In this document: positions 14,525-22,461 of the stretch, in pieces | How the letters are laid out: each line of letters starts with the position of its first letter | Numbering within the stretch: position 1 is the stretch's first letter | From: JACJYE01 sp964432875 | Lineage (GTDB): Bacteria; Bacteroidota; Bacteroidia; Chitinophagales; Saprospiraceae | Direction of reading: 5' to 3' | Length of the DNA stretch: 32,340 nucleotides | Assembly (NCBI GenBank): GCA_964432875.1 | Contig: CAYSPJ010000054.1 | Location: 1 to 32,340 of the forward strand | Program-made: the position numbers and the translations under genes | The notes under the pieces: generated by a model | Seen by the model: only the letters and a program-made list of their open reading frames with translations | What the model was told of the DNA's origin: nothing | The model's database searches: none

Positions 14525-15955
14525 TTAATCACAACGAAATGTGACTGAACCCGTATTGTTTGGCTTTAAAATAGGATCACAATAAAATACTTGTTGACTT
14601 CCGAGAAGTACCGTGAGTTCTCCTACCCATTGGAAAGAAAATGTGTACGTGGTTGTTATCTCCAATTCTTCCGATAGCTTGAACTTTGGAGCGATTGCTA
14701 TTGACCCCCCGATGGTTATTCGTTGGTTGTCAACTTCCGACCAATCAATAACATAAGGACTCCCCAGCTCTTCTCTCATCCAATCTGTCCAAAGTCGGAA
14801 GGGTAGTCCCGATTTAATCCACTTACCTTGGCATGGCCTAGAGCTGCAATCAAGGATATCCCCCTTCTTTAGTACAGGACTTACGTAGCGTAAATCCCGT
14901 TGCTGTAAAGGCCCCAAGTCCGAGCTTCCAAAGTCAAGCCGAGTTGCCGCTAACCAAACCCCATGAAATACATATTTATTCTCAAACGGCTGGTTCCTGA
15001 TGTTCTTGAACACTCCCCATCCATTGATTTTAAAATCAACCAAATGCTCGTCCAAGTCCTCACAATCCCGCTCGCAGTCTTCTTCACAAGGGTCACCATT
15101 GCCTCCGCCATCGTCATCATCTAGCCCCATGCAATGATTATATATGCTCAGCAGGTTTTCATGACTTACCAAATAGAACTCCAGACCAGTATTGTAATAA
15201 TTTTGTAGCGCAGTGATGGCTGCTTCGAGGAGTTCGCTACATTCATCCAAAAATTGAGGAAATACTTCATCGATTGAGATTCCAGAAAGAAAAGTGCCAT
15301 TTGCTGTTATCAGGTAGTAGCCTTCGGCGTCCCACACTCCAAGCGATGGCACCGTCAGCCCATCTTCATGAATGTCGTATTCAATTGGGACAGTATTTCC
15401 CGCAGCATCGAACATCTTGAGGTCATACCCCTCATTGCTCTCCAAAACTGCCGTTACGTTGGGGATTGTACTGACATCCCAATTGCCTCCATTGAATGAA
15501 TCCCAATCAGGGATACTGATGGCGATGAGAGGACTAATTTCCGTGATGCGATCGAAGAAATCTTGACCATACTGATTTATAATCTGCGGGTTCGCTACAG
15601 CTTTCAGCACATCAGCGAATCTGGCTGTCCCATTGACAAGACTATCCTTTTCCGCTATGTATATCATCTCATAGTTTGAAGCATACGCCCATGACATCTT
15701 TTGATGGATATACGCTCGAACTTGATTATTTTGCAATGCTTTAGCCAATGTTCGAGCTAATACGGTTCGAACTTCATTTACAGAAGCTTCGTCATTGGGC
15801 GTTAAGTCTTCGAACGAGCGGAAAGCCACCATTTCCTCTGAGGTAGATGCCCTCTCGTCATTGACGGCATCCTTTTCACAGGCAAGTGCTAGAAGGAGAA
15901 CAAAAATTGCCCCCCCCCGAAGAAAGATTGATTTAAGGTTTGCGAAAACTTTCAT
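14525..15955 (-). CDS. Large lipoprotein, function unknown, G9 tract in signal peptide
   Basis: A 476-residue lipoprotein. From Met at 15955 the signal peptide reads MKVFANLKSIFLRGGAIFV and then LLLALAC, with lipobox Cys26. An earlier in-frame Met (15994) would only lengthen the N-terminus. A mid-protein acidic linker (DDDDGGGNGDPCEEDCERDCED, given here only in part as DDDDGGG and CEEDCERDC) divides an N-terminal alpha/beta-looking half from a C-terminal half rich in Trp and beta strands. Codons for R13-G14-G15-A16 include nine consecutive G on the coding strand. The gene is visibly AT-richer than its neighbours (15661-15720 is 38% GC), so it may be acquired. No family recognised. Confidence 0.78.
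   Translation of the reverse strand: MKVFANLKSIFLRGGAIFVLLLALACEKDAVNDERASTSEEMVAFRSFEDLTPNDEASVNEVRTVLARTLAKALQNNQVRAYIHQKMSWAYASNYEMIYIAEKDSLVNGTARFADVLKAVANPQIINQYGQDFFDRITEISPLIAISIPDWDSFNGGNWDVSTIPNVTAVLESNEGYDLKMFDAAGNTVPIEYDIHEDGLTVPSLGVWDAEGYYLITANGTFLSGISIDEVFPQFLDECSELLEAAITALQNYYNTGLEFYLVSHENLLSIYNHCMGLDDDDGGGNGDPCEEDCERDCEDLDEHLVDFKINGWGVFKNIRNQPFENKYVFHGVWLAATRLDFGSSDLGPLQQRDLRYVSPVLKKGDILDCSSRPCQGKWIKSGLPFRLWTDWMREELGSPYVIDWSEVDNQRITIGGSIAIAPKFKLSEELEITTTYTFSFQWVGELTVLLGSQQVFYCDPILKPNNTGSVTFRCD
15910..15918. repeat. Homopolymer C9 (G9 on the coding strand) inside a signal peptide
   Basis: Nine consecutive C on the plus strand fall in codons 13-16 of the large lipoprotein gene. 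A slip of one base would shift the frame before the lipobox and abolish the product, so this is a candidate phase-variation switch. In the given sequence the frame is open. Confidence 0.6.
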
Positions 15956-16048
15956 GTCGATATATGATTTTGTTAGTTGGTTAATGTGTTTCAACGCGAA
16001 AGTCGTCCCGACTTGTTGCTTCGCTGCTCACAGTACTCTGGAGTATTT

Positions 16049-16056
16049 CAAATATA
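16049..16056 (-). promoter_or_regulatory. -7 promoter element for the large lipoprotein gene
   Basis: TATATTTG on the minus strand is a perfect TAnnTTTG match, about 94 bp upstream of the start. No TTG is seen 20 bp further upstream. An imperfect dyad (AGTACTC and GAGTATT, 16033-16048) lies right at the expected transcription start and could be an operator. Confidence 0.45.
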
Positions 16057-16427
16057 ATACTAAATAAGGCATAAGAAAAAGAAAAAAAACATTTTAATCA
16101 TGAGAAAAGCCCGGCTTCACAAAGCCCCGCTCCGGATGATGCCAAAACAATATCCTGAAACGACATTGTGTTGTATCATCAAAAAAACAATCCTTGCCAT
16201 TCCTTGGTCTTCTCGCAAGAATATTCGGGGGGGCAAGGTGCGGCTCATCGCCGAATTCCTCAGGAACCAAGGTTGAGATTATTAAGTTGGATATTTTTTT
16301 GACATTATTATGACCAATGTCTGAATTAGGAGTTATTTTGAAACAATCGCCACCCTCTCTCCCTCAGATAACCCCTAAACCTAAACCCTCCCGCGCTGTT
16401 ATCTTTTCATTTTTCCGGGGCAGAGCT
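16057..16427. other. AT-rich intergenic region with interleaved inverted repeats
   Basis: A non-coding stretch lies between two divergent genes. Two 7-bp inverted repeats interlock: CCTTGCC (16192-16198) with GGCAAGG (16232-16238), and CCTTGGT (16202-16208) with ACCAAGG (16266-16272). A small hairpin CGGC/GCCG (16241-16253) lies between them. The order a-b-a'-b' would give a pseudoknot-type fold if transcribed. No open frame here looks coding. Confidence 0.35.
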
Positions 16428-16435
16428 TATCTTTG
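16428..16435 (+). promoter_or_regulatory. -7 promoter element for the ferredoxin-type reductase gene
   Basis: TATCTTTG is a perfect TAnnTTTG match, 48 bp before the chosen start (16484). At the -33 position there is only a T-run (16404-16407). The position supports the 16484 start, because the earlier frame entry at 16433 would overlap the element. Confidence 0.55.
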
Positions 16436-16483
16436 CCCTCCCAGGGACAAGCTAGGAATAAAACAGCAAACCAGCATCAAAAC

Positions 16484-17584
16484 ATGAGCCATCAATTCCA
16501 CCCTCTCAAAGTAAATGAGGTAAAACGCGAAACGCCACAAGCCGTAACGGTTTATTTCGATATCCCCGAAAGCCTGAAAGAAGCTTTCCAGTACAAGCAA
16601 GGCCAGTATCTCACCTTGCGCTTCCAGCTCGTCGGCAAGGAAGAGCGCCGCTCCTATTCGATGTGTAGCAGCCCGCTCGATGAGCGCATCGCCATCACCG
16701 TCAAACAGGTGGATAAAGGCTTGGTCTCGCGCTACATCAACGAACAGCTCAAGGCGGGCGATACGGTCGAGGTCATGCCTCCAGAAGGGCGTTTTTTTAC
16801 CGAATTGGACTCCGATCACCGCAAGGATTACTATCTCTTCGGTGCCGGCAGCGGTATCACCCCGCTCATGTCTATCCTGTGTACCACCCTGGAGGTAGAG
16901 CCGCAGAGTACCGTTTTTCTGCTGTATGGCAACCGCAATGAGGAGAGCATTATCTTCCGCGAGCAGTTGGAGGCGCTGGCCAAACGCTACGACAATCAGC
17001 TGATTATCGAGCACCTGCTCAGCCAGCCCAAAAAGGAAAAGGGCAGCGGCATATTCGGCTTCATGAAGAAGGGCGAGCTGAGCTGGAAGGGTGAAATAGG
17101 CCGCATCGATTCCAAACAAGTCAACCGCTTCCTGGAAGAGAACCCCAGGCGTAGCCCGCAAGCCGAGTACTTCATCTGCGGCCCCGGCGACATTATCCAG
17201 GCCGTGCGTGCCGCCCTGCTGGAAAAAGGCATCGACAAGAAACAAATCCACGCCGAGTACTTCACCGATAGCCTGCCTGAACCAGGCGAGCGCGCCAAAG
17301 GCCTTGCCGGCGCACGAGTCAAGGTACAACTCGACGGCTCGGAAATCGCCATTGAAGTGGCTGAAGGCAAAACTATACTAGATACCCTGCTGGACAAAGG
17401 CTACGACCCGCCCTATTCCTGCACCTCTGGCGCTTGCTCTACTTGCATGGCCAAGCTGCTGAAAGGTAGCGTCAAGATGGACGTCTGCTACGCCCTCGAT
17501 GAAGATGAGGTGGCCGACGGTTACATCCTGACCTGCCAGGCTCACCCCACTTCCGAAGAAGTGGAGGTGACTTATGATGTGTGA
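16484..17584 (+). CDS. Ferredoxin-NADP reductase family flavoprotein with C-terminal 2Fe-2S domain (PaaE-like)
   Basis: A 366-residue electron-transfer protein that passes electrons from NAD(P)H through FAD to a plant-type 2Fe-2S cluster. Domain order: FAD-binding barrel with RRSYSMCSSP; NAD(P)-binding domain with GAGSGITPLMS and the ending YFICGPGDII; then a ferredoxin domain with PYSCTSGACSTCM (C-x4-C-x2-C) and the fourth Cys in ILTCQAHP. This matches PaaE, the reductase of phenylacetyl-CoA epoxidase. However, no paaABCD genes are in the window, and Bacteroidota often carry stand-alone versions whose partner is unknown. Possible clients nearby are the AlkB-like enzyme and others elsewhere in the genome (inference). 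The gene has a clear promoter element upstream. Confidence 0.92.
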   Translation: MSHQFHPLKVNEVKRETPQAVTVYFDIPESLKEAFQYKQGQYLTLRFQLVGKEERRSYSMCSSPLDERIAITVKQVDKGLVSRYINEQLKAGDTVEVMPPEGRFFTELDSDHRKDYYLFGAGSGITPLMSILCTTLEVEPQSTVFLLYGNRNEESIIFREQLEALAKRYDNQLIIEHLLSQPKKEKGSGIFGFMKKGELSWKGEIGRIDSKQVNRFLEENPRRSPQAEYFICGPGDIIQAVRAALLEKGIDKKQIHAEYFTDSLPEPGERAKGLAGARVKVQLDGSEIAIEVAEGKTILDTLLDKGYDPPYSCTSGACSTCMAKLLKGSVKMDVCYALDEDEVADGYILTCQAHPTSEEVEVTYDV

Positions 17585-17616
17585 AACGGCAAACAAGCCG
17601 AATTAACATCCGCACT

Positions 17617-18165
17617 ATGAAATACCTGTTAGACGGACAAACCACCGCACGCCTGTCCTTCCGCCTGCTCAGTACGGCCGACTTCGACGCCTGGCTGCCC
17701 TTTTGCTCAGATCCGGACGCCGTCCGCTTCATTGGGCTGCCGCAGGAGGAGACGCCTGAGGGCCGCTGCCGGGACTGGTTCGAGCGCATCGAGGCGCGCT
17801 ACCGAGAAGACCGGGGCGGCATGAATGCCCTCATCGAGCGGTCCACTGGCGCCTTTGTCGGGCAAGCTGGCCTACTGGTGCAGGAAGTGGACGGGCAAGC
17901 CGAGCTGGAGATATCCTACTCTCTCCTGCCGCGCTTCCGCGGCCAAGGCTATGCCGCCGAAGCGGCCCGGAAGTGCCGGGATTACGCCTTCGAGCAGGGC
18001 TTCGCCGATTCCTTGATCTCGATTATCCACGTGGAGAACGCCCCCTCGGCCCGGGTAGCCCGGAAGAACGGGCTGCAGCCGACAAAACGGACGGTTTTCA
18101 AAGGCTTCCCGGTGGATATTTTCCGGATCGAGCGCTCGGTCTGTCTCATCATGCCGCAAGTCTGA
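17617..18165 (+). CDS. GNAT acetyltransferase, RimJ/RimL type
   Basis: A 182-residue acetyl-CoA-dependent N-acetyltransferase. The fold is seen from the opening TARLSFRLLSTADFDAW, the strand ELEISYSLLPRFRGQGYA with the pyrophosphate-binding R-G-Q-G-Y-A loop, and the final VENAPSARVARKNGL helix. These place it in the RimJ/RimL-like Acetyltransf_3 group, which acetylates protein N-termini, ribosomal proteins or small amines. The substrate is unknown. The start at 17617 gives the usual length; an alternative GTG at 17581 would overlap the preceding gene by 4 bp. It begins 32 bp after the reductase gene and may be co-transcribed with it. Confidence 0.88.
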   Translation: MKYLLDGQTTARLSFRLLSTADFDAWLPFCSDPDAVRFIGLPQEETPEGRCRDWFERIEARYREDRGGMNALIERSTGAFVGQAGLLVQEVDGQAELEISYSLLPRFRGQGYAAEAARKCRDYAFEQGFADSLISIIHVENAPSARVARKNGLQPTKRTVFKGFPVDIFRIERSVCLIMPQV

Positions 18166-18180
18166 GGGCGAATAGCATAT

Positions 18181-18211
18181 TTGGCTATTTCCCAACTTTT
18201 CCCTATCTTGC
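18181..18211 (+). promoter_or_regulatory. Candidate promoter for the iorAB-type operon
   Basis: TTG (18181-18183), a 20-bp spacer and TATCTTGC (18204-18211) fit the Bacteroidota promoter layout, with mismatches in the last two bases of the -7 box. It lies 41 bp before the iron-sulfur subunit start at 18253. Confidence 0.4.
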
Positions 18212-18252
18212 CCGCTCAATCACCAAATCTTCAATCAAACACCCGATCGAAT

Positions 18253-18714
18253 ATGGCTACCTTCAATTTAAACGTCAACGGAAAAAAATATTCGCTCGAG
18301 GCCGAACCTGATACCCCCTTACTCTGGGCCTTACGCGACCACCTCCTGCTCACCGGTACGAAATACGGCTGCGGCGTAGCCCAATGCGGTGCCTGCACCG
18401 TACATGTGGATGGGGCGGCAGTGCGCTCCTGCTCCTTGCCCGTAGCTGGCGCCGAAGGCAAAAGCATCACCACCATCGAAGGTTTGGCCGCCAAAGCCGA
18501 CCACCCGGTGCAACAGGCCTGGCTGGAGCACGACGTGCCCCAATGTGGCTATTGCCAGGCAGGGCAGATCATGACCGCCGCCGCCTTCCTGAGAAACAAT
18601 CCTAACCCGAGTGACGCAGAAATTGATGCCGCCATGGATGGCAATATCTGCCGCTGTGGCACTTATCTGCGCATCCGGGCAGCAGTCAAAACTGCCGCCA
18701 GCAAGATGGGCTAA
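18253..18714 (+). CDS. 2Fe-2S subunit of a molybdenum hydroxylase (IorA-like)
   Basis: A 153-residue small subunit of the xanthine dehydrogenase/isoquinoline 1-oxidoreductase family. It carries two 2Fe-2S clusters that take electrons from the molybdenum centre. The plant-type N-terminal cluster site is GCGVAQCGACTVHVDG with a later Cys in AVRSC. The helical C-terminal domain has QCGYCQAGQ and NICRCGTY. Length and order match IorA-type subunits, which function without a separate FAD subunit. The start at 18253 (MATFNLNVNGKK) is the family's usual beginning. The molybdopterin subunit follows 63 bp downstream. Confidence 0.93.
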   Translation: MATFNLNVNGKKYSLEAEPDTPLLWALRDHLLLTGTKYGCGVAQCGACTVHVDGAAVRSCSLPVAGAEGKSITTIEGLAAKADHPVQQAWLEHDVPQCGYCQAGQIMTAAAFLRNNPNPSDAEIDAAMDGNICRCGTYLRIRAAVKTAASKMG

Positions 18715-18777
18715 GGCCTTAGCGCAACTACACCGATTGTTTTTCTCGAATCCATCATCAACTAACACTGAAACATC

Positions 18778-21024
18778 ATGACACTCGTCAAAACGCAATA
18801 TAACCGCCGCTCTTTCCTCAAGACCTCCGTCCTGACCGGAGGCGGCATGATTTTGGGCTTCAACTGGCTGGCTTCCTGTACGCCCGCCGGCGAAGAAGTC
18901 GCTAGCATCCCTGAGGAATGGTTCGACATCAACGCTTTCCTGAAAATTGCCGACAACGGAATCGTCACTATCCTGTCGCCCAACCCTGAGATCGGGCAAA
19001 ACGTCAAGACCTCCATGCCGATGATCGTAGCCGAGGAACTGGACGTGGATTGGGACAAGGTCATCGTGGAGCAAGCGCCGCTGGATACGAAGAAATATAT
19101 CCGCCAGGTAGCTGGCGGCAGCCAGTCCATCCGCCAGGGCTGGAACAGCCTGCGCATGGCCGGCGCCACCGCCCGCCGCATGTTAATGGAAGCTGCTGCC
19201 AAGCAGTGGGAAGTACCCGTGGAAGAGCTGACTACGCAAGCCGGCACCATCCTGCACGCCAAGAGCGGCCAATCTATCGGCTACGGCGCGGTAGCTTCTG
19301 CCGCCGCCGCCATGGAAGTACCGGCGGAGATTGAGCTGAAAGACCCCAAGGATTTCAAAATCATCGGCACCAGCCGCAAAAACGTGGATGGCCCCAAAAT
19401 CGTGAAGGGAGAGCCGCTCTTCGGCTTGGATATCCAGCGCGAAGGCATGTTGATCGCCATGATCGAGCATCCGCCCGCTTTCGGCATGAAGCTGAAATCG
19501 CTGGATGCCAGCAAAGCCAAGGCTATGCCCGGCATCAAAGACGTCTTTACGTTCAGCACGGCCATGCCGGAAGGCCAGGAGCCGCTGTGGTCCGACAACA
19601 ACGCTTTCCCCGAGCTGGTCGCCATCGTAGGCAATACCACCTGGGAAGTGATGAAGGCCAAAAAGGCTTTGGAAATTGAATGGGAGCAGGATACGAAGGC
19701 GGAAAATAGTACGGACCACGAGGCCGCGCTTGCCAAATTGCTCGAAAAGGGGAAAGCTAAACTGGAAGAGGGCGACCGCAAAGACGGCAAGCCAGAGGCG
19801 GCCTTCAGCCGGGCAGCCAAAGTCATTGAGCGCACTTACGATGCGCCCTTCCTGGCCCACAACGCCATGGAGCCGATGAACTTCTTTGCCCATGTCACGG
19901 CGGATAAAGCCGAGCTGATCGGCCCCATCCAAACGCCAGAGAACCTGAGCAAAACGGTGGCTGCGGTGCTGGGCATCCCGCTCGAAAACGTCTCCATCAT
20001 GATGAGCCGCATGGGCGGCGGCTTTGGGCGGCGGCTCTACGGGCATTTTGGCACCGAAGCGGCAGTCATCTCTCAAAAGGCGCAGGCCCCCATCAAGCTG
20101 GTCTATACCCGCGAAGACGACATGACCCAGGGCACCTACCGCCCCGCCTATAAAGTGACCTACCGTGCTGCCCTGGATGAAAACAACGAGCTGATCGGCT
20201 TCCACGTCCGTGGAGCAGGTGCCGATGGCAGCCCCATCTTCGCCAACCGCTTCCCCGCCGGGGCAGTGGATCACTACCTGGCGGAGAGCTTCACCCTGGA
20301 GTCGAATATCTCAACGGGTGCCTGGCGGGCCCCACGCTCCAACTTCATCGCTTTCGCCGAACAGGCTTTCCTCGACGAAGTGGCGGAAGCCGCAGGCAAA
20401 GACCCCATCGAGTTCCGCTTGCAGCTCTTCGAGCGCGCCCTCCAAACTCCCGTCGGCGAAAATAACGACTACGATGCAGCCCGCTACGCCGGGGTGCTGA
20501 ATCTCGTGAAGGATAAAGCAGATTGGGGCAAGGATATGCCAGGCGTGCACCGCGGCGTATCGGCCTACTATTGCCACAACTCCTATGTAGCACAGGTAGT
20601 GGATGTGGTCGTGGAAAACGGCCAGCCTAAAGTGCAGAAAGTCTGGTGCGCAGTGGATTGCGGCATCGTCGTCAACCCCGATGCAGCCCTCAATCAGATC
20701 GAAGGGGGCATCGTGGATGGCATCGGGCACGCTATGTACAGCGCTATGAGCTTCCAGGAGGGACGCCCGCAGCAGAACAATTTCCACAACTACCGCCTCA
20801 TCCGCAACTCCGAGGCGCCCCTGGCCATCGAGACCCACTTTGTGGACAACGGCATTGACCCCACTGGCTTGGGTGAGCCGTCGCTGCCACCCATCCAGGC
20901 CGCGCTGGCCAATGCCCTGGCTAAAGCTACTGGGGAAAGGCTGTACCGCCAGCCGTTTGTGCAAGAGAAGCAGATTTTGGGCAGCCGAAGGAGGGCGGAT
21001 AGGAAGGAGCAGGCGGTGGGGTAA
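18778..21024 (+). CDS. Molybdopterin-binding subunit of a molybdenum hydroxylase (IorB-like), Tat-exported lipoprotein
   Basis: A 748-residue catalytic subunit that hydroxylates an N-heterocycle or oxidises an aldehyde at a Mo-molybdopterin centre. The N-terminus has a twin-arginine motif (NRRSFLKTS), a hydrophobic stretch and a lipobox-like LASC, so it is probably folded in the cytoplasm and exported as a Tat lipoprotein together with its 2Fe-2S partner. Cofactor-binding motifs include RMGGGFGRRLYG and the region GAWRAPRSNF. The catalytic Glu lies in GLGEPSLPP near the C-terminus. Length fits the IorB/aldehyde dehydrogenase beta type. The true substrate is unknown and no XdhC-like maturation gene is in the window. 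Confidence 0.93.
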   Translation: MTLVKTQYNRRSFLKTSVLTGGGMILGFNWLASCTPAGEEVASIPEEWFDINAFLKIADNGIVTILSPNPEIGQNVKTSMPMIVAEELDVDWDKVIVEQAPLDTKKYIRQVAGGSQSIRQGWNSLRMAGATARRMLMEAAAKQWEVPVEELTTQAGTILHAKSGQSIGYGAVASAAAAMEVPAEIELKDPKDFKIIGTSRKNVDGPKIVKGEPLFGLDIQREGMLIAMIEHPPAFGMKLKSLDASKAKAMPGIKDVFTFSTAMPEGQEPLWSDNNAFPELVAIVGNTTWEVMKAKKALEIEWEQDTKAENSTDHEAALAKLLEKGKAKLEEGDRKDGKPEAAFSRAAKVIERTYDAPFLAHNAMEPMNFFAHVTADKAELIGPIQTPENLSKTVAAVLGIPLENVSIMMSRMGGGFGRRLYGHFGTEAAVISQKAQAPIKLVYTREDDMTQGTYRPAYKVTYRAALDENNELIGFHVRGAGADGSPIFANRFPAGAVDHYLAESFTLESNISTGAWRAPRSNFIAFAEQAFLDEVAEAAGKDPIEFRLQLFERALQTPVGENNDYDAARYAGVLNLVKDKADWGKDMPGVHRGVSAYYCHNSYVAQVVDVVVENGQPKVQKVWCAVDCGIVVNPDAALNQIEGGIVDGIGHAMYSAMSFQEGRPQQNNFHNYRLIRNSEAPLAIETHFVDNGIDPTGLGEPSLPPIQAALANALAKATGERLYRQPFVQEKQILGSRRRADRKEQAVG

Positions 21025-21087
21025 TCTACGGCCTCTTTGAGCATCGCGGGGTGCTGGCAGTAGCGCTTCGTTTGATAGATTTGCCCG

Positions 21088-21110
21088 TTTTTGAGAAATT
21101 TTCTCAAAAA
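21088..21110. promoter_or_regulatory. 11-bp inverted repeat upstream of rloA
   Basis: TTTTTGAGAAA (21088-21098) and TTTCTCAAAAA (21100-21110) are exact reverse complements around a single T. The site sits 25 bp upstream of a TACTTTTG -7 element and 52 bp before the rloA start. It may be an operator for the defence operon, or a weak terminator for the molybdenum hydroxylase operon (a run of T follows at 21117-21123). Confidence 0.5.
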
Positions 21111-21135
21111 CTGGTGTTTTTTTGTCAAATAGTCG

Positions 21136-21143
21136 TACTTTTG
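21136..21143 (+). promoter_or_regulatory. -7 promoter element for the rloAB operon
   Basis: TACTTTTG matches TAnnTTTG. The distance to the rloA ATG (19 bp) implies a leader of only about 13 nt. A second match, TAGATTTG, lies at 21076-21083. No TTG is found at the standard -33 spacing for either. Confidence 0.45.
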
Positions 21144-21162
21144 AGGAAAATCCGCCACGTAG

Positions 21163-22461
21163 ATGCTATTTAGTTTCACCATCGGGAATTACCGCTCCTT
21201 CTCAGCGCGGAAGACGCTGAGCCTTTACCCTGCTGCCATCAAAGAATTTCCACAGAACCTCATCAGGAAAGGTGGGCATGTTGTGCTTTCCAGCGCCGCC
21301 CTGTATGGCGCCAATTCATCCGGCAAGTCTAATCTACTGCGTGGCATCAGCATGATGAAGCGGATTGTTTTGGAGAGTTTTGACCAGCGCTCGGTCACCG
21401 AGATACCTTACGACCCATTTTTGTTGAATACCGCAAACGCTCAGCAGCCCACTTTTTTTGAAGCCGAGTTTTGGGTTGGCACCATCAAGTATCGCTATGG
21501 CTTCGAGGCCGACCGCCAATCAATCAAATCGGAATGGCTGTTCGAGTGTCCGAAACGTAACGAAAAGCCTTTATTCATACGCATTCCCGAGGGTATTGAG
21601 GTGATGCCTCAATATGTAGAGGGTAGAGGGTTGGAAGAAAAAACCAGAGACAATGCGCTTTTCCTGAGCGTGGTCGATCAATTCAACGGGCGCATCGCGG
21701 CTACAGTAATGGCGTGGTTCAGGAATCTGAATATAATATCCGGCTTGAGCCATGATGATTATCGAGAGATTACGTTTTCCATGCTTGATAAGCCGGAAAC
21801 CAACGAGCTGCTGGCAAAGTACTACGCCCAATTAGACCTAGGCTTCGAGCGCATCAGAATGGAAAAAAAGGCCTTTCCCCCCAATGAATTACCGCTGGAT
21901 TTGCCCGAGGATTTACTCAAGCAATTTATCGCTGATTACGAAGGAGCTATCGTGGCAAATCTCCGCACCGTCCACAAAGTATTCGATCAACACAAGAGGC
22001 AAATAGGAGAAACCGAGTTTGAAGCCCGTCGGCAGGAAAGTTCTGGCACGAATAAGCTGATCGACTTGTCCGGCCCGATTTTTCATACGCTGAAAGAAGG
22101 CGGTATCTTAGTGGCAGACGAGCTAGATGCAAAATTGCACCCGCTGCTCACCCGCTCCATTGTCCGCCTATTTCAGGATGCGGAAATCAATCGGAATGGC
22201 GCTCAATTGATTTTCGCAAGCCACGATACGAACTTGCTGAGCATGTGCGACCTGCGACGTGACCAAATCTACTTCGTAGAAAAAAATCAAGTCGGGGCAT
22301 CTGACCTATTTGCGCTCGTGGAGTACAATGAACCTGGCAAAGGCAAGGTGCGCAAAGACCGTTCCTACGAGAAAGATTATCTCAGCGGACGTTATGGAGC
22401 GATTCCATATTTTGGCAATTTCACCTCACCGCTTGGCAATGGCGCGAAAAATAAAAGTTGA
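21163..22461 (+). CDS. rloA: RloA/AbiLi-like ABC-type ATPase of a two-gene defence system
   Basis: A 432-residue AAA_15/AAA_21-type ATPase of the ABC superfamily. Walker A is GANSSGKS (49-56), the signature loop is QESSGT (291-296), Walker B is ILVADELD (315-322) and the switch His is in FASHDT (351-356). The C-terminal YLSGRYGAIP is characteristic of RloA-like proteins. Such ATPases are found with RloB in restriction-linked loci and match the AbiL phage-defence pair. By analogy with OLD, Gabija and PARIS, the ATPase probably senses infection and controls the TOPRIM-like partner. rloB overlaps its 3' end by 23 bp. Base composition is lower in GC (22261-22320 is 42%) than the neighbouring core genes, suggesting horizontal transfer. 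Confidence 0.85.
   Translation: MLFSFTIGNYRSFSARKTLSLYPAAIKEFPQNLIRKGGHVVLSSAALYGANSSGKSNLLRGISMMKRIVLESFDQRSVTEIPYDPFLLNTANAQQPTFFEAEFWVGTIKYRYGFEADRQSIKSEWLFECPKRNEKPLFIRIPEGIEVMPQYVEGRGLEEKTRDNALFLSVVDQFNGRIAATVMAWFRNLNIISGLSHDDYREITFSMLDKPETNELLAKYYAQLDLGFERIRMEKKAFPPNELPLDLPEDLLKQFIADYEGAIVANLRTVHKVFDQHKRQIGETEFEARRQESSGTNKLIDLSGPIFHTLKEGGILVADELDAKLHPLLTRSIVRLFQDAEINRNGAQLIFASHDTNLLSMCDLRRDQIYFVEKNQVGASDLFALVEYNEPGKGKVRKDRSYEKDYLSGRYGAIPYFGNFTSPLGNGAKNKS

Noticed and set aside
16427..17329. A 300-codon minus-strand frame opposite the ferredoxin-type reductase
   Set aside because: The plus-strand frame has the complete FAD, NAD and 2Fe-2S motifs. The opposite frame is a by-product of codon bias.
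19183..20274. A 363-codon minus-strand frame within the IorB-like gene
   Set aside because: It is explained by the coding bias of the large subunit, and no start signal or motif supports it.
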